The notes beneath the pieces were generated by a model. It made no database searches. It saw only the letters and a list, made by a program, of their open reading frames with translations, and was not told the origin of the DNA. Source: Apophysomyces variabilis (Eukaryota; Mucoromycota; Mucoromycetes; Mucorales; Mucoraceae). Taken from it: 64,000 nucleotides of DNA. Numbering within the stretch: the stretch's first letter is position 1; each line of letters opens with the position of its first letter. This document shows, in pieces, positions 23,448 to 33,957 of this stretch. A program made the position numbers and the translations under genes. The stretch spans positions 124,001 through 188,000 of the forward strand of contig MZZL01000134.1 of assembly GCA_002749535.1 (NCBI GenBank), read 5' to 3'.

Positions 23448-24486
23448 ACAACCAATATCGCCTTTCGTAAGTCCGTCTTAAACCTCAGCTAAACTATAAT
23501 TCCATTGTACATGTGACCAGTCCTATTGTCTGTTTTCGGCATCTACAACACTTTGAAGAATAACTTCAGCAAGTCATTTATCATTGCTCACCTCGGTGTG
23601 ATCTTGGTCGGATTTGGCTCGTGCGTATAATATCAGTATGATGAACGCAGTGCTTACTTTTCTTTTCTCTTTTCGTTCAGATGGTGTTTTCACATGACCT
23701 TGCAGTATGAGCTGCAGTTGATGGATGAATTACCAAGTAAGATCGGTCAGATGGAAAGAAGGAGATCCTTTTGTGTTTATGTTCTCACGAATATTTTGCA
23801 GTGATCTATGTCGCCTCTATCATGGTGTGGCATATGTAGGAGGGTTTTTTTTAATCTCAGTGAAGATTGAGCTGATCTGTAATCGTACCCCGTGTTACTT
23901 TTTTTCTTTTTGTTTGTCTCTTTTTAAGCTTCCAAGTTCACCCGAACAGTCGCCGCGGAATTGAGCTTGCTTTGGCTTTGACAGCTTATTCTGCCTTTGT
24001 GACTTACGCCTATCTGATCATCAAGAACCCTGTGTTCCATCAGGTGTGCTATGCTGTGCTCGTGTTTATTGTCGTCTTTCGATCGACCTATTTAGGAGTC
24101 ACCTTGCCCGACTCAGCAGTGGAAAAGCACAAGTTGATCCGGTTACTGAGATTGGCCGCTCTGGGCTTCGTCCTTGCTTTTGCTGTCTGGAACGTGGACA
24201 ACGTATTTTGCCCAAACCTGCGCAACTGGAGAAATCTCGTCGGATTGCCCTTAGGAGCATTAAGCCAGGTAAAAAAAGAACAGATCATCTTGTCCTTTTA
24301 GCCATTCTAAATCTCTAATACTAATATATTTAGCTGCATGGATGGTGGCATATCGGCACAAGTAAGAAGAAATGAAAAAAACAAAACATGGGTAGGCTAA
24401 GCATATCAAAAATTAACCCTTCGTAGGTCTTGGCGTCTACTATTTCATGGTATTCACTGAATGGATCCATCAGGTCTTGAATCATA
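23448..24486 (+). repeat. Second copy of 1039-bp direct duplication
   Basis: Second copy, beginning inside ceramidase exon 3 with no upstream exons and running on without a break into the true 3' end of the gene. Confidence 0.95.
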
Positions 24487-24560
24487 ACAAGCAAGCTTTT
24501 GAACTTCAATGGGTTGGACCTCTATGTTATTTACGTCCTAAACATCCAAAGTACCTTTAA
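23448..24560 (+). CDS. Alkaline ceramidase, repeated body plus true 3' end
   Basis: Exons 4 to 9 are present again at +1040 and exon 9 (24427-24560) continues to the real stop: VLNHNKQAFELQWVG, then LRPKHPKYL. Exons 1, 2 and most of exon 3 are absent, so on its own this copy has no start codon. If the 1040 bp from 23447 to 24486 or the equivalent first copy is removed, one complete gene remains. I read it as an assembly duplication of one gene, with the single base difference as an allelic or sequencing difference. A real partial tandem duplication is the less likely alternative. Confidence 0.8.
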
Positions 24561-24949
24561 AATTCAAACGAAATAAAAGTCGTCATAGATTTTTTTTCAA
24601 CATCAACCGGACAACAGTTTCCCTTTTTAAATATATTGCACCTCTAACTAGCATTTATTTTGCTCAGAGGCTACAGAACTGCCTAGACATTACTGATGTC
24701 GCTATCGCAAAAGCATACAAAGGAAGTGTAGGAGATAATAACCTTCTTTAATGTATAAGTGGAGAAGCGTTCATCAACAGGCATCTCACAATATACTGAC
24801 TTTCCGAAAGAGAGATGGTCACAATGTACACATATTTGCAAGTTTGAGTTTCAACGACGAAATATATAGGTATACATAGTTCGCAGGACCATGATATAAC
24901 GCAATTGACTTTTATTATAAGAGAAGTATAACATTGTTACTGGCAGACT
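24561..24949. other. Intergenic, convergent genes
   Basis: About 390 bp of AT-rich sequence between the ceramidase stop and the end of the minus-strand unknown gene. Nothing recognised. Confidence 0.4.
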
Positions 24950-27093
24950 TCAGTATTGCAATCGGTTTGGTCGCGCTCGGTCACTACTCGATTGCTTAAT
25001 CGTATTAACGGTACAAAGATCAAAGCTATTGAAGTGGTTCACGGTCTCTGCTTCATGCTTGGTAAGACAATTGTTCCAGAAGACGTGATGAAGGTGAACA
25101 AGTGTATCGAGATTTTTCCGGGTGGTGAAGGAGTCCAGCTCAACCACACTTTTAGGAAATTTCATAGAAAACAGCTCTGGCATTGCAGTGATATTTGTTC
25201 CCGGAATATTTTTGGACATGTATACTTTCGTATTATAGCCTGCCATTGACAAATGAGTATTACAGCCTATGACCAAAAAAGAAGGACATACCGTGGATTT
25301 GAAAAGCCATTGAAGCATTTAGTTCTGACTTTGTGATGGCGTTTTTGCTGAGAGTTCCCAATCTGAGAAGATCATTACCTAATGCATCCAGGTTTGGAGT
25401 CGGTTCCGCTAGTTTGACTTCACCGTAACCTAACGACTTGCCCCAGCTCAACTGATCGATCTCACAAACGATACCATCTGGGCGAACCTGGAGGATCTCA
25501 CTTGGGCTACCTTCAGGCGGTATCACGTTTGAACTGGATACAAGCAGTCATCGATGGTAAGCAGTGAACAATAAAATATTGATACTCACCATCTCAGTAA
25601 AACATCCAGCTCCAGATCAGAGAAGATTGCCGAGAGAACCGGGTCAAATGTTCCACTCCACAACTCTGTTTCACCTAGTATAGTTCCCTCCAACATAGTC
25701 CGCACTGGGAGTTTTTGAATTCTGTTTAGAGGAACATTAGTGCTGAAGCGCTAAATCACATATGGATGCACATGCTTACAAAGCTGCTATTCCAAATAGC
25801 ACACTAGCCTCTGCTTCTGACCTATTTGCAGTCATGGCAACTAGCTTTCTCGCACAACCCATTTTTGATCCCTTCTTTTTTGACATATTTTTGGCATCTT
25901 TGATGTAGCTCTTATAAGCAACAACGCAATTAGCGAACAAAGATAGCTTCAAATAGTGCTGAAAATACATACATATATAATATTTTCGATATCGGTTACT
26001 CCTTCTCCAAATCCTTTCGTGTCGTCATAGAGCGAAGCGCACATTTCATCATAAAGGGTGCGCAGTAGCTTCTCACCGAAATGATCTCGAACAGAAGTTG
26101 AATATTGGGATGGTTTGAGTAGCATAATATCCTTCAATGACCTAAAGAAGAGATAAGTTTATTGAGCAAACAGTGCTATTCTTGGATGCTATACATACAA
26201 AAGCTCATACATATGCATTTCTAAACACAGACCATCGCCGAGAGATGCTTGAGACAATGCTCTACGGCGAAATAACTCGAAAAGTTGCTCGAAATTGGCT
26301 TCTTCCGGTGTCAAATGCTGTTTCTTGTTTGGTGTCTGCCATTTTATAATCAAGTACGAAAAACAAACATTCTTTAGAATGTGTCCTCCTACCTCACCAT
26401 CCTCACTATGCTCATCAGCTGCCTTTCTTTTCTCATTCTACGGAAGAGGAATCGTTAAAACTAAGCACTAACAACTACCCGTAATCCTTGCCATTCTTTC
26501 ATTCTCTGCACGACTGGTATTAGCTCTATCATTGAACGATTTTAGCGCCGTAATAGCTGTTCTTTTCCCCCATTGCAAAAGCTCCTCATATTAAATATAA
26601 TTAACTGTGAGCATATATCAAACCGTCAAAAGGCATTATCCTCATACATCGTTGGCCAATCGTGACGAAGCAATCTCTACTATGTGTCTTGCTTCATTTT
26701 GCCAGAAAAATTTGTTTCCATGGTTTTTATGAGCATCCTGTTGCATGTTAGAGGTGGGATAGGTCAGATGAACTTTGTATTCTACTTTACCCTTAACTGG
26801 ACCTTGCATGCCTCAAGAACCTGCCACTTGTTTGAATTCTTATTCACCGTCTGCATTTTTTTTGATATCATCGGAATATGCAAGGTGTGCTTTCTCTTTA
26901 GAGAGATCTGAAAACGTAACTAGGTATCGGAAATCGTATTTTGTGATATTCTTCCAATCTGCAGAAGGTAATGCCCAAAAGTCTACAGAAAATAATAGCC
27001 GAATGTAAGTAAAGCGACTCAGTAAGTTAAAAGCACCCTTTTTTCACCTTTAACGTTAAGATCCTCAGGAACGCTAGAATTGGAACTTGTCAT
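24950..27093 (-). CDS. Unknown protein, PD-(D/E)xK-like family, member A
   Basis: Eleven exons give 540 residues: 27093-27048, 26982-26848, 26802-26648, 26584-26492, 26437-26393, 26335-26199, 26141-26000, 25958-25780, 25721-25590, 25533-25292 and 25266-24950. I do not recognise a named family. The C-terminal third is homologous to the gene at 55653-58031. It carries RPDGIVCE followed by LGYGEVKLAE, a D-x(n)-ExK arrangement like the core of PD-(D/E)xK nucleases, then LLRLGTLSKNAI. The last five introns match that paralogue in position and phase. Intron 26491-26438 must use a GC donor (ATG|GCAAGG) to keep frame; with the GT donor 10 bases on, frame is lost, so a one-base indel is the alternative. 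A shorter gene from an ATG at 26532 would also be open. A TATAAAA at 27167-27173 supports the long model. Nuclease activity is only a hypothesis. Confidence 0.6.
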
Positions 27094-27166
27094 GGCAATT
27101 AAGCAGTAGCAAAGCAACAAGTAGCATTCAAGTTGCTGGTCTTTCAACGCCGCAGCATAATCGAAT

Positions 27167-27173
27167 TTTTATA
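27167..27173 (-). promoter_or_regulatory. TATA box of unknown family member A
   Basis: TATAAAA on the minus strand, 74 bp upstream of the predicted ATG at 27093. It supports the longer gene model. Confidence 0.45.
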
Positions 27174-27320
27174 AGGAAATTTGATTATGATCAATCAAAG
27201 GCCAGTAATAGAAAATCGAAGGGAACACAAAACGGGATACTATATGCCAAATAAACTGTGAGACGAGATAGGAAAAACGCTAACAAGTTAAGGGATACTA
27301 TAGTCGTACTTCTATAGTTT

Positions 27321-29765
27321 TCAACTGAAAGCACATCGTCGAAATTCTGGTGGTCTTTCATCCTTATTGCTTATCATGTATAAGAATACTTCTCGGATAT
27401 TCATGGCAGCCATATGATCGCGGTTCCAGTACATTGCCGGGCATGATTCTTTCTGACAAACCAACACAGCATGTATCCCTGCGCCTTCTTGACCACTTGC
27501 ATCCGGGCGTTCCTTATTTTTTTGGAGGCTTTTTTCCTTGCAACGTGGGCATATTTGTGAAGTTAAGTACTCATCAACCATAAAGACATAGGTTGGCGAC
27601 TGTCAAACAAAAAAATAGAAGTAAATAGCATGACCTTAAACATTACCTTTCTTCTAAAAGCTTGACGTTTTAATTCTTTAACTATCGCTTTCTTTGGGGC
27701 AGTTACCCGACCATGCATTGAACCTGAAAAAGTCCCATTGCCATAAGCGATTATTATAGGCCCATTTTCTTTCGACATGCTTGTCGGACAATGAGCACCC
27801 CATTTCTTTTCATTCGGCCTTTTTTTTTTGGTTCTGAGAACTGTTCATGTCGTATTTTTTGCTACCAGATAGGAGCCTCTTGGCTATTTCGGCTCTTTCT
27901 TTTGTCTGCTGATGTAGGTCGGTCGTTTTGAGAGACGGTATATCGTCGATCAACTTTTTGGCTTCAGGCTCGGCATCCATGTACTGTTTTCGCCTCTAGC
28001 TTGCACGATCGTAACCACAGATGGAGTAGTGCTCGGTAGTTGTGCTCGTGCTAGCTCAGTGCGGTGACGAAGGGTTGCCATCCGCAGCCACAAACACGCT
28101 TGAAACTCCTGGATCAACGCCCATATGACTGCATTATCGTATTTGCCTTTCAGATTTGTCGGAGTGAGAGGTTTCTTTTTGGGATCAAACGGTTCTTTGT
28201 ACTTCTTGAATACGAATTCCACGTCCACCCCGTCAGTACGGATGATGTCCCTTCAAGTACTTTAGTAATTCAACATATGGATGCCATTGTCTTACCAGAA
28301 TATTGTCTTTTCATTTTCTAGGCTTTCATAGGTAGGATAACCGATTTTGGCCATGTCGAACAAATAAAAGTACCCATGTCGAGTTTTCGAAGGGTTCACG
28401 GGCGTCTGATTGTCTCGTCTACCGGCTTGAAACAGAAGACGTGCCAATGCTTGATTGTCGATGGTAATGTGTCGCATCTGAAAGCTGTAAACGGGCAGCC
28501 AGTGTAAATTTCCGGGTTCCCTTTGGATCAGTATATTTTTCCGGAGCGAACGTGTTGCTTTCAATGGCATCAATTGTTTCTTTGATAAATGCTAAAAGAC
28601 AGGTCATTTCGGCTTCAGGGAGCGGTTTAAATCTTTTTGGAAGCCGAAGCAAAGAATTTTTTCTGATCGCTTCTCGAACTGCATACTTGAGACTTGATCG
28701 AAGCCGCTCGGATAGAGGGTTCGTGTTTACCAGCTAAAACGGGAAAAGAAACAATATACGAAAATCTAAGAAATTGAAAAGTTAACTTACTTCTTCCACC
28801 ATCCGGTGAACGTACGCTGTTGAAACATTGTTTGGGCAGTTTGCCTTCAGTAATGGCAATTTTCTGCTCAAATCGCTCTGACTCGAAATAATCAGGGTAA
28901 AGACAAATGAAGTTTGCTACTCAAAATGTTGTCATCCATGGAGGTTACACTAAGGGTAGAGAGAACCAATTTGACGAGTGATTCGGATATGTCAGTAATC
29001 TCTTGATTTTTCTCAATTGATGTAGGGTACTGACAATCGACGCCACATATTATGTTGTAAATGTGTTCCGCCATAGTGTAAGAATATTTCACTGTGGACG
29101 ACTCTCAGAAGGCTTCATCATTCTTGTCGGACATGCAAATCAACAGGTACTGTGTCGTCTTTTTCCTACAGTTTGCGCAAAATGATTGCGAATCGTCTCT
29201 TCGTGTTCTTTGGCCGCACTTGAGATCACTGTCATGAATCCTTTCGAGTTGAACTTGCTTTATTGATAATTATCAAGGGTCTCCTGGAAAGTGGCAAACG
29301 TGATCTTCAGACTTTCATCGGCATTATGTGCTCCGCCTGCGAGTAATGCAAAAAGTGTCTAGCATAGTTGATGGGTTATCGGCGGAATCTCTTTTGATTC
29401 GGGAAGTAGCTTTACGAAGTAAAATTGGCAAAGAGAGACCTAACATATGTTACGTCTCGCACATGCTTTATGCATTCTCTGATATTTACAATAAAGCTTG
29501 CGCTCCGGCAAGTGTTTGACAGCGAGCCTTTTATTACTCGCGTTTGCCTAAAGTTTCTCGGAGGCTTCCTTTTTGTGGTAGGATCTTTACACAATTTGCT
29601 TGCGCTTCTCTGATGGTCGGTCCCTCCCCAAGTGGGACATCTTAATGCCTTGTCGCTTGACAACTTGTCCTGTGCGATTGCTTGCTGTAACTCTGCTCTT
29701 GCTTCATATTTTGCGTTTCTCTTTTTATACGCCTTTTCAGCCTTGATCAGAGCTTTTGAGTTCTA
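27321..29765 (-). pseudogene. Fanzor (eukaryotic TnpB-like RNA-guided nuclease) relic
   Basis: Degenerate minus-strand gene in the order expected of fungal Fanzor proteins. The N-terminal knuckle reads CPTWGGTDHQRSASKLC, with Trp where a second Cys is normal. Next come SLLRLPKRFKPLP, FQMRHITIDNQALARLL and IIRTDGVDVEFVFKKYKEP. RuvC-I is GVDPGVSSVFVAADG, then HYSICGYDR, IIAYGNGTFSGSMHGR, RuvC-II VDEYLTS with its Glu, a zinc ribbon (CPRC, later CQKESC), and RuvC-III NRDHMAAMNI. All three catalytic acids remain. Breaks: a frame change near 28520, a lost base just before RuvC-I (near 28125), and TGA and TAG stops in the RuvC-I frame near 28055 and 28000. Some introns still look spliceable (for example 27652-27603). 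Terminal repeats were not found. It is not expected to make active protein. Confidence 0.75.
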
Positions 29766-30251
29766 TACCGACGATGGATCCTCGACAACTTATAAGCAAG
29801 ATCCAGGACGCGCGCGAAAAAGTTAAGTACCTGCTTCAGGAATGCTTTTAGTGTATTTGTGAAGTGAACTCTGTCTCATCAGCATCCTTTTGTGCGACAT
29901 CAGCTGAGTTTATAACCTTTTCTTTTCCTTTCTTTTTTTTTGGCAGTGGGGCCAACTTTAATCAAATCGCAATTTAACTGTCAATACACCACGGTCATAA
30001 AATCATTACTGCTTACCTGAATGTTTTTGCGTTGAATGACAATAGGTGGCTGGAAGTCATCATCTTCCTCTTCAATATGTCATTTTCGGGTTTTATGCTT
30101 GTCCATCGGGTTCCTATAAATTTGAGGTGTGCGTTACACTTCGACTTGTGACGTCACAAAAATTTGTCTTCAGGCTACTCACATCCTTATTTTATTTTAA
30201 AAACCCACATATATTTGAGCTTTATCTTTTGTAGTTTCTTGTAAACATATG

Positions 30252-30331
30252 TTGAATGTCACACATGTGTATGCCCTGCCTATTATGGGAGAAAGACTAG
30301 CCGCTACAATGGCGGCTGGAGTGGGAAGTAT
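30252..30331. repeat. 80-bp direct repeat, copy 1
   Basis: Matches 30485-30564 with four differences in 80 bases. It contains the palindrome CACATGTG and the inverted repeat AGCCGC-7-GCGGCT (30299-30317). Confidence 0.85.
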
Positions 30332-30484
30332 GGGGTTTACGTAGAAGTTTATACTTCCGTATCTTCATGCGCCAACATATTGCAACGCATCATCGGCTTA
30401 CTGTCTTGCTCGTTCAGGTAACCATTCTTCTTTGTACCAGCAACACAATTAATTCGCTAAAGTAGTGCTTGCGAGTTATGTCCA

Positions 30485-30564
30485 TTGAATGTCACACATG
30501 TGTATGCCCTGCCTATTATGGGAGAAAGACAAGCCGCTATAGTGGCGGTTGGAGTGGGAAGTAT
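30485..30564. repeat. 80-bp direct repeat, copy 2
   Basis: Second copy, offset 233. Two changes hit the inverted-repeat part, where the right arm becomes GCGGTT, so the hairpin is weaker here. Confidence 0.85.
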
Positions 30565-32059
30565 AGCGATATTACTGCATTGTTCGCCGGCAATTATACT
30601 AAAACTTTAACAATGAATCGTGTTTGAAAGGCTGATATATGGAAATTGCGCTCAATTGAAAAACGAGCAGCAGCAAAACCTGGGCGACATATATCTGGTT
30701 ATTCTGGGATCAAAGATAAATAAAACCGATTTTAGTGGTTCCTGTTGCGTTATATGAGACTTATGATTGATTAAACTACGTAGCTGTCCATAATTCAGAT
30801 AAAATGCAACGGTTTGAAGCAAACGCGACAGATGGAACAATGCACACGGTCATTATCATGTTTCTGCAATGGTAAAGAGCATATTTCAATCGACCTAGCA
30901 TCAAATGGCCCTTTTGAAAAAAGGATCCCAATTTACACCTTAGTGATCCAATATCACACAATTGATTGAAGAAATGACCTCGAGATTGTCCGTTACAGGG
31001 AAAAAGGAGACGGAAAGTGACCAAAATCCAGTTAAAGTAGAAAGCGTCCTTGACTCGTGTTGTATCTCACTTGCAGTGCTGCAGGCGAGTCTTGCAACTC
31101 CAGGCAAAGAATCCTTGTAGAACAGATACTGTAGATTTTGTTCTGTATCAACGCTATAACCACAGTTTAAAACTGGTGAGGTTATAGGGCTGCCAACTGA
31201 TAATTGCAACGGGCGCCAAGCGTATATTCTCGCACTTGCTAACGTGCGAAATGGATATCTCACTTTCTAAAATTGACGTGGAAGGTTTTTTTACCCTGTC
31301 TGCTCTTACTAGTTACGTGGAGGAATCAATACCGGTTTCTTAAGAGAAAAAGTGCCCAGTAAGTAACGGAGCTGTCGATGCAGTGCTGCAGGCAGTATTG
31401 ACGTGCAGTAGGTGCGACGTACACTGAGCCGTGATGAGTTGGGTACGAAACATAGCAGAGAACGCTTTATTTCGATGGTGCAGAACGAAAGTCAATACCC
31501 CGCAGAATCGCGGCCCGCGATGAAGCGTGTTTGATATAGAAGAAGTAATACTTTTACTTACATTAGCAACTGTTGTTCTGCAGATTGCTGGCATATGTCT
31601 TTTACTCAGCCGTGAATTTATTGAGGGGAAACGAGTAAAAATAGATCTTCTTTTCTTTTTTGGACATGAAAGCAATCGCTTTTGGTAAGGTCGGATTGGT
31701 TAAATATGTCAATCTACGGAACGCATTGGTATATTGAACACAAAATTGTGACAACGTTCGATGAATCAGGAACTCGAGTCAGCACTAGTGTTTTATGCTT
31801 TATAGTCAATAGAATGTATATCTTTGAAAGCTAAGAAAGCAGATACAATAAGAAGAGAGATGAAAATAGGTTCGTTTTGTGGTAATCAACAGACAGCAAT
31901 ATTTTTTTTGGCTTCCCCTGAAACCATTTGAATATCCGCGCAGTATAGAGGATTGCATATGTGGTTCTTCCAAAGGCTGCAAGATAGAAAGTCTAGAGTC
32001 TCCTTTTTCTTTTGTTAGTAATTTTGAAGCTTTGCTCTAAGAAAACGCCGCTTTGACAT

Positions 32060-33649
32060 ATGGATTCTTTCATTCAGTCACCATCCGCTGAAAGAGATTC
32101 CTCATCGATGCAATCGGCAAAATCGATGTTGACATGGCGACATGATGATCACCTGTTAGGATATACTGACAATGGAGCTGATGCACACAAAAGATATTGG
32201 AGATCGCTCTGGGTTCGTGTCACTTTGGCGAGCTATGCCTTGTTCTGCATAACATTTGCTAGCTGTCACTTGTGGACGTGGTCATTCAATATCCGAGGGA
32301 GAATGTTCATGGATCTTCCTCAAAGGGCATACGACTCAGGTAAAAGTGGAGCAACCCTTTAAAAGCACAGATCCTCCAATATCCTTCTTTAGGATCAAGG
32401 CTTTCAATATTTACTTTATTCTCTTGGCTTTTAGATAAGGATTATTCCATGCTAAGCAACATGTCACACGGACTTAAAATGGCCAAGATGTTTCCCGAGA
32501 TTGCTTATACAGTGGCAAGCCGTATTCAACCTTACTGGCTCCGTGCAACACAACCAGCACGATCAGAAGAAGAGGTTTCTCTTCTTTTCACCCTTTCAAC
32601 AGACACTTGGTCCAATTTGGTTCAACTAGCGGAATACTGGGATGGTAAATAAACAGCTCCCCTTTGCACAAACAAAAGAAAGATCTTGATATTTAAACCA
32701 GAACAGGACCAATTTCCGCGACGTTACATGCTTCATCGCCAGATGAGATGGATCAAATTCGCAAGGCATATTATGAAGCCAGCTTTTCGGCACGTACCGA
32801 TATCCACCTAATCGAGACGACACGACAGAAAAACTCTAACATGCTTTCACGCAACACTCAAAGAAATGTGGCACGTCTATATGCTCGAACAGAATTTGTA
32901 TGCGAAATACCGTCTGATGTCTTGATACCCGTCGATCTGAAACCTGTTCTGGAACTGCACAAGGAGAGTTATTTAAACTTGCTCCGGCAGGGAGATATTC
33001 TTGTACTACCGACCTTTGGATACCTGCGACCATCCATCATCCCCACCACAAAAGCCCAAATCGTAGAATTGATTCTTGCCAGACAGCTGGCATCGGCTGA
33101 CACGAGTCAAGATTGGAGCGCTAGACCGCCTGATTATTCCTCGTGGATCAATGCCACATCTCTTTATGCTGTCGAAAATTACGATATGTATTACGAGCCT
33201 GTGACGATTGAAAGTAAAACTATTCAGCCATGGTGAGTCTTGGTTTACGGAAACTTTGCAGCACTTACCGAAACATTCACTGCTAGGTGTCCTGAGCGAT
33301 TCTACGACAACCGAGCAGCTTGCGCATTGGTTCGTTATCTAACAGGAAGCCAATTTTTTGTTCTTCCTAATGCATTTGCAGTAAAGTTGGAAACGAAAGC
33401 AAACGACATGGACCCACTGGAGGTAAATTAGAGATACAGCAAGGTGGAGCGAATCGCTGAACTAATGGTCGAATAACATAGAACGGAGTGAATAAGCGTA
33501 TGTTTGGACGATTTTATCGGGAACAATGTGTTAATCAAGCACGACAACTCGATGCGCTTGGGTTATGGCAAGGATCCCGATCAAGTAACATTCGACAGCT
33601 GTGCCCACGCTTGATTAGAGAATGGAGCCAAGAGCTATTGAGTCATTGA
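32060..33649 (+). CDS. GT49-type glycosyltransferase (B4GAT1/LARGE-like), type II membrane
   Basis: Five exons (32060-32339, 32435-32644, 32707-33232, 33287-33422, 33482-33649) give 439 residues. One hydrophobic segment at about residue 53-73, after a soluble N-terminus, fits a Golgi type II enzyme. The catalytic part begins with GPISATLHAS, equivalent to GPVS in beta-1,4-glucuronyltransferase relatives, then NTQRNVARLYAR. Near the end YYEPVTI, CPERFYDNR and SQFFVLPNAFAVKLE match the YEPY, DERF and VLxxxFxVH blocks of the family. At the place of the metal-binding DxD the sequence reads IPSDVLIP, so the first Asp is missing. That may mean altered metal use or loss of activity. Donor and acceptor sugars cannot be inferred. 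Confidence 0.75.
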
Positions 33650-33957
33650 ACAAGATAGCCAAGCTATGTACTTAATGCTAAAAGACGATGCAAAACAAGA
33701 ATGCACACGGATACTTTATGGTTTTGGGAATTGGTTGCATCGTACGAATTCAACGGAGCCAGAAAAAAAAGTCAGTGAGAGACTTTATTGATGGAATGGG
33801 TGTGTGCCGAAAAAATAAAAAAAGAGTGCCAAGCAAGCCATTTCGATAAGATCCAACCATCAGGCTTTCTTTTTTCCCTTTTTTCCCTTTGTGCAAAGTC
33901 AGGACGCTTTCTTTTTCTTTTCTTTCCTTTGTTCTCTTTTCTATTATTGACTTGTTC
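33650..33957. other. Intergenic with pyrimidine-rich promoter
   Basis: About 310 bp. The 90 bases before the velvet ATG are strongly C/T-rich (CTTTC and TTTTC tracts), a common leader style in this window. No other element. Confidence 0.4.

Larger units (their letters stand above)
29766..32059. other. Gene-poor accessory stretch
   Basis: About 2.3 kb between the Fanzor relic and the GT49 gene. It contains the 80-bp direct repeat pair and several open frames of about 100 codons on the minus strand (30940-31263, 31340-31675) without domains. Probably transposon debris, but no element can be named. Confidence 0.45.

Noticed and set aside
22408..24486. Biological tandem duplication of the ceramidase
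   Set aside because: The near-perfect identity and the single N exactly at the junction favour an assembly artefact.
26530..26532. ATG at 26532 as the start of unknown gene A
   Set aside because: It keeps frame with a GT donor, but upstream exons (26584-27093) close in phase with each other and have a TATA box, so the longer model is preferred; not excluded.
30252..30564. CRISPR-like array
   Set aside because: Only two copies of 80 bp with a 153-bp spacer in a eukaryotic genome; not a CRISPR.
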